From Planctomycetota bacterium (GTDB lineage: Bacteria > Planctomycetota > B15-G4): DNA of 47,101 nt. A program made the translations under genes and the position numbers. The notes under the pieces are model-generated. The model saw only the letters and a program-made list of their open reading frames with translations, was not told the origin of the DNA and made no database searches. The DNA lies in contig QNBX01000014.1 in NCBI GenBank assembly GCA_003644265.1, positions 1 through 47,101 of the forward strand. The letters are read 5' to 3'. Of this stretch, positions 39,926 through 47,101 are shown piece by piece; positions within the stretch are counted from its first letter, which is position 1, and each line of letters opens with the position of its first letter.

Positions 39926-41461
39926 ATGCTGCCGCTGTTCGCCACCCTGCTGCTGCTGCTCGCCGCTCCTGTGCGGGACACCGGCGTCAACGCCGAGCCC
40001 GGGGCCGTGGCCGCCGCCGCCGTCGTGGCGCCCGCCCCAGCGCAGGTGTCGAACGCTGGCGCCGCGCTGACGACCGCGCCGGCGGCCGCGCCGGCTCACG
40101 TGACGGACGTGACGGACGTCGTGGCCGGATACGCCGATGAGGTCGCCGCTATCATGGCCGAGTCCCTGGCTCGTGGGCGAGCCATGGAGCGCCTGACCGC
40201 GCTGTGCAGCACGGCGCCTCGACGCCTCGCGGGCTCCCCCGGCTACCTCGCGGCCGCCGAGTGGGCGCGCCAGACCATGCTGGCCGACGGCCTCGAGAAC
40301 GTGCGCTGGGAGCTGGTGGAGGTGCCGCACTGGGTGCGCGGCAGCACCGGTCGCGTGCGCCTGGTGGAGCCGGCCGCCCACGCCGCCGAGCTGCCCATGC
40401 TGGCCCTGGGCGGCTCCATCGCCACGCCCCCAGGGGGCATCACCGCCGAGCTGGTGGTGGTCGACTCGCTGGACGCCGGCAAGCTGTTGGGCGAGGCGGC
40501 GCGTGGCCGCATCGTGCTCTTCAACGGTCCGCTGGACCCGACCCTGCCCACGACGTTTGCGGCCTACAGCGGCGCCGTGGGTCAGCGCGGAGCCGGCGCC
40601 ACGGTGGCCGCGCGCCAGGGCGCCGTGGCCTCGCTGGTGCGCTCCATGACCACGCGCCTGGACGACAACCCGCACACCGGCGCCATGCACTACGCGGACG
40701 ACGTGCCCCGCATTCCCCACGCGGCCATCTCGACCCTGGCGGCGGAGAAGCTGGCCACGCTGGTCGCCGCAGGCCAACGCGTGGTGCTGCACATCGAGCA
40801 GAACTGCGAGACGCTGCCCAACGAGCAGAACCCCAACGTCATCGGCGAGTACCGCGGCACGACCCGGGCCGACGAGGTGCTGGTGGTGGGCGGGCACCTC
40901 GACGCCTGGGACGTAGGCCAGGGCGCCCACGACGACGGCGGCGGCTGCGTGCAGGCGCTGGAGGCCCTGCGCCTGCTCAAGACCCTGGGCCTGCGGCCCA
41001 AGCGCACCATCCGTGTGGTCATGTTCGCCAACGAGGAGAACGGCCTGGCCGGCGGTCGCGGCTACGCGAAGGCCCACGAGGGCGAGCTGCCGCGCCACGT
41101 GCTGGCGCTCGAATCGGACAGCGGCTCGTTCGTGCCGCGCGGCTTCTCCAGCGACGCGACGGGCGACACGCGCGAGCTGCTCGCCGCCATCGTCGAGCTG
41201 CTGGAGCCCTGGGGCGCGGGCACGTTGGTGCAGGGCGGCGGCGGCGCGGACATCGGCCCCATGCGAGCCCACGGCGTGATCCAAGTGGGCCTCAAGCCCG
41301 ACAGCGCGCGCTACTTCGACCTGCACCACAGCCCGCGCGACACCATCGAACAGGTCAACCCGCGCGAGCTGGCGTTGGGCGCCGGCGCCATGGCCGCGCT
41401 GCTCTACGTGGCCGCGGACATCGAGCCGGGGTTCACGCGCGAAGCAGCGGAGTCGCGCTGA
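39926..41461 (+). CDS. Exported M28-family zinc peptidase (carboxypeptidase Q-like)
   Basis: A 511-residue protein with an N-terminal hydrophobic signal (MLPLFATLLLLLAAP) and an Ala-rich linker to ~60. Residues ~80-140 and 310-505 form the peptidase; a PA-like insert with EAARGRIVLFN lies between. The two-zinc site can be read: H324-x-D326 (GHLDAWD), D336 (GAHDDGGG), E370-E371 (ANEENG; one catalytic base, one ligand), D398 (ESDSG) and H467/H468 (LHHSP). The context HLDAWDVGQGAHDDGGG is closest to plasma glutamate carboxypeptidase/CPQ. It would cleave dipeptides or peptides in the periplasm. ATG 39926 has AGGA ~9 nt upstream and begins the signal peptide. Confidence 0.9.
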   Translation: MLPLFATLLLLLAAPVRDTGVNAEPGAVAAAAVVAPAPAQVSNAGAALTTAPAAAPAHVTDVTDVVAGYADEVAAIMAESLARGRAMERLTALCSTAPRRLAGSPGYLAAAEWARQTMLADGLENVRWELVEVPHWVRGSTGRVRLVEPAAHAAELPMLALGGSIATPPGGITAELVVVDSLDAGKLLGEAARGRIVLFNGPLDPTLPTTFAAYSGAVGQRGAGATVAARQGAVASLVRSMTTRLDDNPHTGAMHYADDVPRIPHAAISTLAAEKLATLVAAGQRVVLHIEQNCETLPNEQNPNVIGEYRGTTRADEVLVVGGHLDAWDVGQGAHDDGGGCVQALEALRLLKTLGLRPKRTIRVVMFANEENGLAGGRGYAKAHEGELPRHVLALESDSGSFVPRGFSSDATGDTRELLAAIVELLEPWGAGTLVQGGGGADIGPMRAHGVIQVGLKPDSARYFDLHHSPRDTIEQVNPRELALGAGAMAALLYVAADIEPGFTREAAESR

Positions 41462-41544
41462 CTTCGCGCCGGAGTTCCTCTACGAGCGCACGGCCGGCTG
41501 AGCGCGGGCGCGGCCTGCGCGGCGCCCGGCTCCGTCGCAGTCAT

Positions 41545-41652
41545 GCACTCGCTCTCCCGAGCCGGATCCTCCGACGCCATGCGCTCGCCGCCCCGTATTG
41601 GTTCCGCCGAGGGCGAGCGCTCGCACTCCCGCCGCGGGTCCGCCGACGCCAC
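41545..41652. repeat. Imperfect 36-bp tandem repeat, three copies
   Basis: Units at 41545-41580, 41581-41616 and 41617-41652 share GC[AG]CTCGC at the start and TCC[GT]CCGA near the end; units 1 and 3 are the most alike and unit 2 has diverged. A weaker fourth unit may lie before 41545. It fills the convergent gap between the peptidase and the selenoprotein genes. Unit length equals that of the array at 15790, but the sequence differs. Confidence 0.75.
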
Positions 41653-41655
41653 GGG

Positions 41656-42234
41656 CTACTCCTCCCGCTCCGGCTCCAGCGCCACGCCCAGGCCGTCGGC
41701 GATGCGGTTGGCGTAGGCGAAGTACGCCACCACCAGGTTGGCCTCCAGGATGGCCGCGTCCGACAGGCCCTGCGTGCGCAGCGGGTCGAGGTCGTCAGGT
41801 TGCATGGCGCCCGGGCGCCGCGTGAGCTTGTCGGCGTACTCGAGCAGCGCCCGCTCGCGGCCCGACAGCTCGGCGCTGCGCCAGTCACGTTGCAGGTGCG
41901 CGATCCAGGCGTCGAGGCCCTCGGCGTGCTCGCTGCCGCGGGCGAGGCGGGCCAGACCGGCCCGGTGATGCACCACTCAGTAGCGGCAGGCGTTGATGTT
42001 GGAGACCACCAGCCCCAGCAGCTCGCGCTCGTAGGGCAGCAGTTCCCCCGGCGCGTGCAGGATGCCGTGGTACAGGCGCGCGTGGTCCGTGAGCGTGCCC
42101 GGACGCAGGGCGTGCACCTTGAGGATGTGATCGACACGCCCCGTGGACGGATCGCGGTTGGCGGCGTAGGCGGCGGCCAGGTCGCCCGTGGCCTCGTCCT
42201 CGGGAACGGTCTCGATCCAAGCGTCGCGGGGCAT
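41656..42234 (-). CDS. AhpD-family peroxidase-related selenoprotein (TGA read as selenocysteine)
   Basis: A 192-residue reading frame interrupted once, by TGA at 41977-41979 (codon 86). Both sides are one family: before it PYERELLGLVVSNINACRY, after it VVHHRAGLARL ... LSGRERALLEYADKLT ... ILEANLVVAYFAYANRIADGLGV, as in peroxidase-related AhpD/CMD proteins. The motif E71-x11-C83-x2-[86]-x3-H90 fits AhpD exactly (E118, C130, C133, H137 of Mycobacterium AhpD), so the TGA replaces the second redox Cys and gives CxxU. A hairpin with a GGUCU loop follows at the right distance. Such enzymes reduce peroxides with a thiol donor. ATG 42234 has AGGAG 9 nt upstream. The alternative is a nonsense mutation or sequencing error, made unlikely by the position and the hairpin. 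Confidence 0.87.
41948..41979 (-). promoter_or_regulatory. Bacterial SECIS-like element after the in-frame TGA
   Basis: On the minus strand, 18 nt after the TGA, the loop GGTCT (41954-41958) is closed by a perfect 6-bp stem CGGGCC/GGCCCG (41959-41964 with 41948-41953). As I recall it, the E. coli fdhF SECIS has its GGUCU the same 18 nt after UGA. The loop G and U are the bases SelB contacts there. The bulged U of the E. coli stem is not seen here; such elements vary between phyla. Confidence 0.72.
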
Positions 42235-42512
42235 GGCACGCGCTCCTCATGGCAAGTGGACGGGGTGAACGGCGCCGTGCAGCGGGCGCGTCGAGCTGTA
42301 CTGACGTGCCCGCGAGGCGTCGTGTCGTGCGGATCGGCGTGTCACGGCGATGCGCCCGTCGGCTCGCGGGGCTCCCCGATCGTGGGGCGCGCCGGGCAGG
42401 CTGGCAAGCCCCGGCGGCGCCACGTGCCCCGCGAGCACGCCACGACGTACGATCTGCCCTCGTGCCCGACACCACCGGCGGGCGGCGCCACCACCAGCTC
42501 GCGAGACCCACC

Positions 42513-43925
42513 GTGCCCCGTTCCCTTGGCTACCTGCTGCTGCTCCTGGGCGCGGCGTCCCTGGTGGGCGCCTGGTCCTGGCTCAGCGCCGACGATGTGG
42601 CCACGGGCGACGGCGGCGGCCGCCCGCCCTACGTGCTGCCCGTGACCCTGGCGCAGGTGCAGCGCGGAGACGTGCAGCCCTCGGTGCGCCTCACGGGCTC
42701 GGTGCGCAGCGCCCGCTGGGCGCGCATGGCCTTCGAGCTGTCGGGCACGCTGGTCGAGTTGCAGGCGCAAGAGGCCGACGCAGTGCCCGCCGGTCAGATC
42801 CTGGCGCGCCTCGACGATCAGGATCAGCGCCTGGCGCTGGCATCGTTCGAGGCCAGCCGCCTGGTGGCCCAGCGCGAGCTCGAACGCGCCCGCGCCGGCG
42901 AGCGCGACGAGGAGATCAAGCGCCTGGCGGCCCAGCTCGTGGCGGCCGAGGCCGAGGAGCAACTGGCGGACCTGGAGGTGGAGCGTCGCCGCGAGCTGGC
43001 CGCCGCCAGCGACGTGAGCCGCGCCGAGATGGACCGCGTGCAAGCCACCCAACGCGGCGCCAGCGCCAGGCGCCAGGCCGTGGCCGAGCAGCTGGCCCAG
43101 GCCCAGGCCGGCACGCGCGCCGAAGACCTGGCCATCGCCGAGGCACGCCTGGCCCAGGCCGACGCGGCCCGCGATCGCGCCGCCCGCGAGCTGGCCAAGA
43201 CCGTGCTGCGCGCGCCCTGGGACGGCGTGGTCATCCGCCGCCACCGCTCCACCGGCGACTTCGTGCGCCCGGGCGACGTGCTGTTCGAGCTGGCCGATCT
43301 GCAGCACCTGGAGATCGACGTCGAGGTGCCCTCCACCTACGCGCTGCGCCTGGGCCTGCAGCCCGACGTGATCGTGCGCGTGGACGAGGCGCCCGAGCTG
43401 GCGCTGCACACGTCCTTGCACGCGTCCGTGCCCAGCGCCGACCTCGTCAGCCGCAACTTCCGTGGCATCGTGCGGCTCGATGCGGACGCCGCCGGCGGCG
43501 TCCTGCGCCCGGGCATGTTCGCGCGCCTGCAGCTCATGCTGGCCAACGTGCCCGACGCCCTGGTGGTGCCCGCGGACGCCGTGCGCACCACCGAGCGCGG
43601 CACCATCGTGGTGGTGGCCGACGCGGCCGAGAGCGGCGAGGGTCTCGTCGGCCGCTTCGTGCCCGTGCGCGTGCTGGGCAGCGAGGCCGCCCGCACGGCC
43701 GTGGCGCCCCTGGCCCCGGACGAGGCCCCGCTCTCCTCCGGCGACCGCGTCATCGTCACCGGCGTCGACCTGGCCTACCCAGGCGTGGCGCTGCTGCCGC
43801 GCGCGCCCGGCGACGGCGACCGCGGAGCCCCCGGCGGCGCGGACGCCGCGCGCACCGACGCGGACACGCACAGCGACCGCGACGCCAGCGCCGACGCCGG
43901 GGCGTCCGGCGACGAGTCACAGTGA
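42513..43925 (+). CDS. RND efflux periplasmic adaptor (membrane fusion protein)
   Basis: About 470 residues. An N-terminal helix (LGYLLLLLGAASLVGAWSWL) anchors it. VRLTGSVRSARWARMAFELSGTLVEL and PAGQILARLDDQDQRLALASFEASRL form the first lipoyl half-motif, a long coiled coil (~110-220) follows, then LRAPWDGVVIRRHRSTGDFVRPGDVLFELAD (second lipoyl half) and a beta-barrel ending in LRPGMFARLQLML. The tail is Asp/Ala/Gly-rich. It would link the RND pump to an outer-membrane factor. The start is either GTG 42513 or GTG 42462, the latter preceded by TACGAT and possibly leaderless. The stop overlaps the pump gene (GTGA). No TolC-like gene is in the window. Confidence 0.9.
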   Translation: MPRSLGYLLLLLGAASLVGAWSWLSADDVATGDGGGRPPYVLPVTLAQVQRGDVQPSVRLTGSVRSARWARMAFELSGTLVELQAQEADAVPAGQILARLDDQDQRLALASFEASRLVAQRELERARAGERDEEIKRLAAQLVAAEAEEQLADLEVERRRELAAASDVSRAEMDRVQATQRGASARRQAVAEQLAQAQAGTRAEDLAIAEARLAQADAARDRAARELAKTVLRAPWDGVVIRRHRSTGDFVRPGDVLFELADLQHLEIDVEVPSTYALRLGLQPDVIVRVDEAPELALHTSLHASVPSADLVSRNFRGIVRLDADAAGGVLRPGMFARLQLMLANVPDALVVPADAVRTTERGTIVVVADAAESGEGLVGRFVPVRVLGSEAARTAVAPLAPDEAPLSSGDRVIVTGVDLAYPGVALLPRAPGDGDRGAPGGADAARTDADTHSDRDASADAGASGDESQ

Positions 43926-46900
43926 ACCCCATCCGCGCCGCCGTCGAGCGCCCCTACACCGTCGCCGTGGGCGTGGTGCTGGCGCTGCTGTTCGGCGTCC
44001 TGGCCATCACCTCCATCCCGGTGCAGCTCAAGCCGCTGGTCGACACGCCGCGCATCACCGTCGACACCAACTTCCGCGGCGCCAGCGCGGTCGAGGTCGA
44101 GGAGCAGGTCACACGCGAGCTCGAGGAGGTGCTGCAGACCGTCGAGGGCCTGACCGAGATGGTCAGCGACTCGTCCGAGGGCCGCAGCGGTGTGACGCTG
44201 GAGTTCGACTACGGCACCGACACCCAGCTCACCGTGGTCGACGTGATCAACAAGCTGAGCCAGGTGCAGCGCTGGCCTGAAGAGGCCGACGAGCCGGTGG
44301 TCACGGTGCAGAGCGGCACGCAGACCGAGTTCGTCATGTGGATCGTGGCCCACTCGGGCATGGACCCCGACGCCGTGCGGCGCCTGATCGAGGACGACAT
44401 CAAGGCGCGCATCGAGCGCGTGCCCGGCGTGGCCTCGCTGTTCGTGGCCGGCGGCTCGCCGCGCGAGGTGCAGGTGCGCATCGACCCCGACGCCCTGGCC
44501 TCCCGCGGCATCTCGGTCAACGCCCTGCTGACGGCGCTCAGCCGCGGCAACATGAACGTGCGCGGCGGCACGGTGGAGACCACGGGCCGCCAGCTCGTGG
44601 TGCGCACCGTGGGCCGCGCGCCGCAGGCCAGCGACCTGGCCCGCATCGTCCTGTCCGAGACGCCCGCCGGCTCAGTGCTGCTGGGCGACGTGGCCGAGGT
44701 GGTCGACAGCTACGTCGAGCGCTCGGGCTTCGTGCGCATCAGCGGCACGCCCGGCGTGGCCCTGGGCGTGCGGCGCCAGGCCGGCGTCAACGTGATCGAG
44801 CTGGTGGACCGGCTCGAGCTCGCCATGGACCGCATCAACGACGTGTTCGCCGCGCGCAACATCGACCTGTGGCTGGCCAGCACCTACGAAGAGACGGACT
44901 ACATCCGCGCGGCCATCTCCTTCGTCACCAACAACATGCTGCTGGGCGCGGGGCTGGCGGTGATCGTGCTGCTGGCGTTCCTGCGCAGCGCGCGCTCGGT
45001 GCTGGTGGTGGCGCTCTCCATCCCCATCTCGCTGATCACGGTGTTCCTGGTGTTCCAGGCCCTGGGTCGTTCGCTCAACGTGATCAGCCTGGCGGGCGTG
45101 GCCTTCGCCAGCGGCATGGTGGTCGACAACGCCATCGTGGTGCTGGAGAACATCTTCCGCCACATGGAGGCCGGGCGCTCGCCGCGCGAGGCCGCCATCG
45201 AGGGCGGGCAGGAGGTCTGGGGCGGCGTGCTCGCCAGCACGCTCACCACCGTGGCGGTGTTCGTGCCGATCCTGCTGCAGTCCGACGAGGCCAGCGAGCT
45301 GTTCGCCGACATGGCCCTGGCCATCAGCGCGGCGGTGGCGCTGTCGCTGGTGGTGGCGCTGACCGTGGTGCCGGTGCTCGCGGCGCTGCTCTATCGCGGC
45401 GGCGCGCCCCGCACCGCCGCGCGCGAGGTGCACGCCGACGAGCGCGGCATCGGGCGCCTGTACGGCCGCTTCCTCGAGACGCTCAGCGCCAGCGACAACA
45501 ACGCCGTGGCCGGCAAGCTGGGCTTCACGCTGATCGTGCTGGCCCTGGCCCTGGCCTCGCTCAAGCTCACGCCGCCCGCGGAGTACCTGCCCACGGGCAA
45601 CCGCAACATGGTGCTGTTCTTCGCCGACCCCGTGCCCGGCACGCGCACCGAGGCCATCGCCGACAACCTGGCGCCGCTGGAGCAGTTCGCCCTGGCCCAG
45701 CCCGAGGTCGACCGCATGTTCAGCGTGTCCGGCCCCTTCTTCAACGGCGGCGGCGTGATCCTCAAGCAGGAGTACGCCACGGCCGAGGGCATCGCCGACT
45801 TCCACCAGAGCCTGTACGGCCCCGCCAGCACCCTGGCCGGCTTCCGCTTCGTGGTGCCCGTGCGCAGCTCGCTGTTCGAGGACCCGGGCAAGCAGTTCGA
45901 GGTCGAGCTGTCGGGCCCCGACCTCGCGGGACTGGGAGCCGCCAGCGAGCGGCTCACCGAGCGCTTGCGCGCCGTGCCCGGCGTGGAGTTCGTGCGCAAC
46001 TCGCTGGTCACCGGCCGGCCCCAGCTCACGGTGACGGTGGACGAACACCGCGCCAAGGACGCCGGCCTGGACGTGGCCGCCGTGGGCGAGGTGGTGGCCA
46101 CGCTGGTGGCCGGTCGCCGCGTGACCACGCTGATCGACGCGGGCCGCGAGGTGGAGGTCAACGTGATGGCGCCCGCCGCGCGCATCGCGTCCGCGCGCGA
46201 GCTGGAGGCGGTCCCCTTCGTGGCACCCGGGGTCCTGGCCCGTGGACTCAACGGAGAGCTGCGCTCCACCGGCACGCGGGTGCTGACGCTGGGCTCGGTG
46301 GCCACGGTCGAGACCACCATCGGCCCCCAGAGCATCCGCCGGCTGGAGCGCGAACGGAACGTGCTGCTGACCGTGAACATCGCCGAGGACGCGCCGCTCG
46401 AACAGGTGGTTGCCGCAGTCGAAGAGACCGTGCTGCCCGCCATGGCGCGCGAGCTGGGGCCCGCCTACACCGTGGCCGTGGGCGGCTCTGCCGACAAGTT
46501 GGCCACCACCCTGCGCTCGCTCTCCGGCGGCTTCGGCCTGTCGGTGCTGATCATCTACCTGTTGCTGGTGGCGCTGTTCCGCAGCTGGGTCACGCCCGTG
46601 ATCATCCTGGTGACGGTGCCGCTGGCGCTCACCGGCGGGCTGATCGGCATCCGCGTGGCGCACGAGCTCTCCGGCGGCCAGGCGGCCTTCGACGTCATCG
46701 CCATGCTGGGCTTCGTGATCCTGGCCGGCATCGTGGTCAACAACGCCATCCTGATCGTGCACCAGGCCAACAACTTCCGCGAAGCGGGCATGGACGCGCG
46801 CCGCGCCATCGCGGAGTCGGCGCGCTCGCGCCTGCGACCCATCCTGATGGCGGCCATCACCACCGTGTTCGCGATGGCGCCCCTGGCGGCGGGCGGCGGC

Positions 46901-47080
46901 GCCGGGGCCGAGCTGTACCAGGGCCTGGGCGCCATCATCGTGGGTGGCCTCGCGCTCAGTACGCTGTTCACGCTGGTGCTCGTGCCCGTGCTGCTGAGCC
47001 TGGGGCAAGACCTCTCCGAACGCCTCGGCGGCCACGCAGCACAGCCCGCGACCCAGCCCGCAACCCATCCGACCGCCTGA
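43922..47080 (+). CDS. RND-family efflux transporter permease
   Basis: A 1052-residue inner-membrane pump subunit of the AcrB/MexB/HAE family. It has 12 predicted helices in two halves, with large periplasmic loops after helix 1 (IPVQLKPLVDTPRITVDTNFRGASAVEVEEQVT) and helix 7. In TM4 the proton-relay segment GMVVDNAIVVLENIFRHMEAG keeps the acidic residue; the equivalent in the second half is GIVVNNAILIVHQANNFREAGM, where N replaces D as expected. It uses the proton gradient to expel compounds through a tripartite channel. GTG 43922 overlaps the adaptor stop by 4 bp, so the two are coupled. Length is normal for the family. The substrate cannot be predicted. Confidence 0.95.
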   Translation: MNPIRAAVERPYTVAVGVVLALLFGVLAITSIPVQLKPLVDTPRITVDTNFRGASAVEVEEQVTRELEEVLQTVEGLTEMVSDSSEGRSGVTLEFDYGTDTQLTVVDVINKLSQVQRWPEEADEPVVTVQSGTQTEFVMWIVAHSGMDPDAVRRLIEDDIKARIERVPGVASLFVAGGSPREVQVRIDPDALASRGISVNALLTALSRGNMNVRGGTVETTGRQLVVRTVGRAPQASDLARIVLSETPAGSVLLGDVAEVVDSYVERSGFVRISGTPGVALGVRRQAGVNVIELVDRLELAMDRINDVFAARNIDLWLASTYEETDYIRAAISFVTNNMLLGAGLAVIVLLAFLRSARSVLVVALSIPISLITVFLVFQALGRSLNVISLAGVAFASGMVVDNAIVVLENIFRHMEAGRSPREAAIEGGQEVWGGVLASTLTTVAVFVPILLQSDEASELFADMALAISAAVALSLVVALTVVPVLAALLYRGGAPRTAAREVHADERGIGRLYGRFLETLSASDNNAVAGKLGFTLIVLALALASLKLTPPAEYLPTGNRNMVLFFADPVPGTRTEAIADNLAPLEQFALAQPEVDRMFSVSGPFFNGGGVILKQEYATAEGIADFHQSLYGPASTLAGFRFVVPVRSSLFEDPGKQFEVELSGPDLAGLGAASERLTERLRAVPGVEFVRNSLVTGRPQLTVTVDEHRAKDAGLDVAAVGEVVATLVAGRRVTTLIDAGREVEVNVMAPAARIASARELEAVPFVAPGVLARGLNGELRSTGTRVLTLGSVATVETTIGPQSIRRLERERNVLLTVNIAEDAPLEQVVAAVEETVLPAMARELGPAYTVAVGGSADKLATTLRSLSGGFGLSVLIIYLLLVALFRSWVTPVIILVTVPLALTGGLIGIRVAHELSGGQAAFDVIAMLGFVILAGIVVNNAILIVHQANNFREAGMDARRAIAESARSRLRPILMAAITTVFAMAPLAAGGGAGAELYQGLGAIIVGGLALSTLFTLVLVPVLLSLGQDLSERLGGHAAQPATQPATHPTA

Positions 47081-47101
47081 CCTGACGCATCATCTGCCTC
47101 G

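Noticed and set aside
41656..41976. A separate 106-residue gene starting with GTG directly after the TGA
   Set aside because: It would begin inside a conserved motif (VVHH), has no ribosome binding site and continues the family alignment of the upstream frame; one recoded gene explains both.
42350..47080. A 1576-residue plus-strand gene
   Set aside because: The part before 43922 is an out-of-frame shadow of the RND adaptor gene; the pump starts at the GTG overlapping the adaptor stop.

Overview
The window is about 47 kb of very GC-rich bacterial DNA, densely coded on both strands. Several traits point to a planctomycete-like bacterium: a membrane Ser/Thr kinase fused to WD40 repeats, two ECF sigma factors (one with a zinc-finger/TPR anti-sigma factor), secreted beta-helix, PPC-like and FG-GAP/VCBS proteins, and recurring C-terminal tails of the type 'LYxQxWxxD...'. 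This placement is inferred from gene content; there is no rRNA or other phylogenetic marker in the window.

Layout. 1-7.7 kb: signalling and secreted proteins. It holds the 3' part of the kinase-WD40 gene, a convergent ECF sigma factor, a secreted beta-helix protein, and a sigma / anti-sigma-TPR / secreted-protein operon. 7.9-18.8 kb: mixed housekeeping and regulation. It holds a GT39-type membrane glycosyltransferase, ArfB, a lipoprotein, QueG, a TatD/EboB-like hydrolase, a second putative lipoprotein, a PleD-like diguanylate cyclase, ArgR with a RidA-like protein, and a large secreted protein. 19-37.7 kb: a surface polysaccharide region. It holds an O-antigen ligase/polymerase with TPRs, a seven-repeat VCBS protein, a cytoplasmic triple-repeat protein of unknown family, GT2 and GT4 glycosyltransferases, and two minus-strand operons: GT2-wzm and asnB-GT4-wzt-double methyltransferase. 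Together these could build, modify and export a glycan by an ABC-transporter route. A small leaderless gene and a broken AbiEii-like nucleotidyltransferase gene sit between the two operons. 38-47 kb: an unrecognised 548-residue protein, an M28 (carboxypeptidase Q-like) peptidase, an AhpD-family peroxidase-related gene with an in-frame TGA, and an RND efflux pair.

The strongest discovery is the AhpD-family gene at 41656-42234 (minus strand). Its single in-frame TGA falls exactly on the second redox residue of the AhpD motif (E-x11-C-x2-[C/U]-x3-H). It is followed by a perfect 6-bp hairpin with a GGUCU loop that starts 18 nt after the UGA, the same loop and spacing I recall for Escherichia coli fdhF. 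I read it as a CxxU selenoprotein with a bacterial SECIS element. The window contains no selenocysteine machinery, so this depends on selA/B/C/D elsewhere in the genome.

Other points of note are the decayed toxin-antitoxin-like pair, the tandem-repeat protein with SHWG and SDNSDPNTNGR motifs, several unrelated tandem-repeat arrays placed at the 3' ends of genes, and a 9-bp repeat inside a glycosyltransferase gene.
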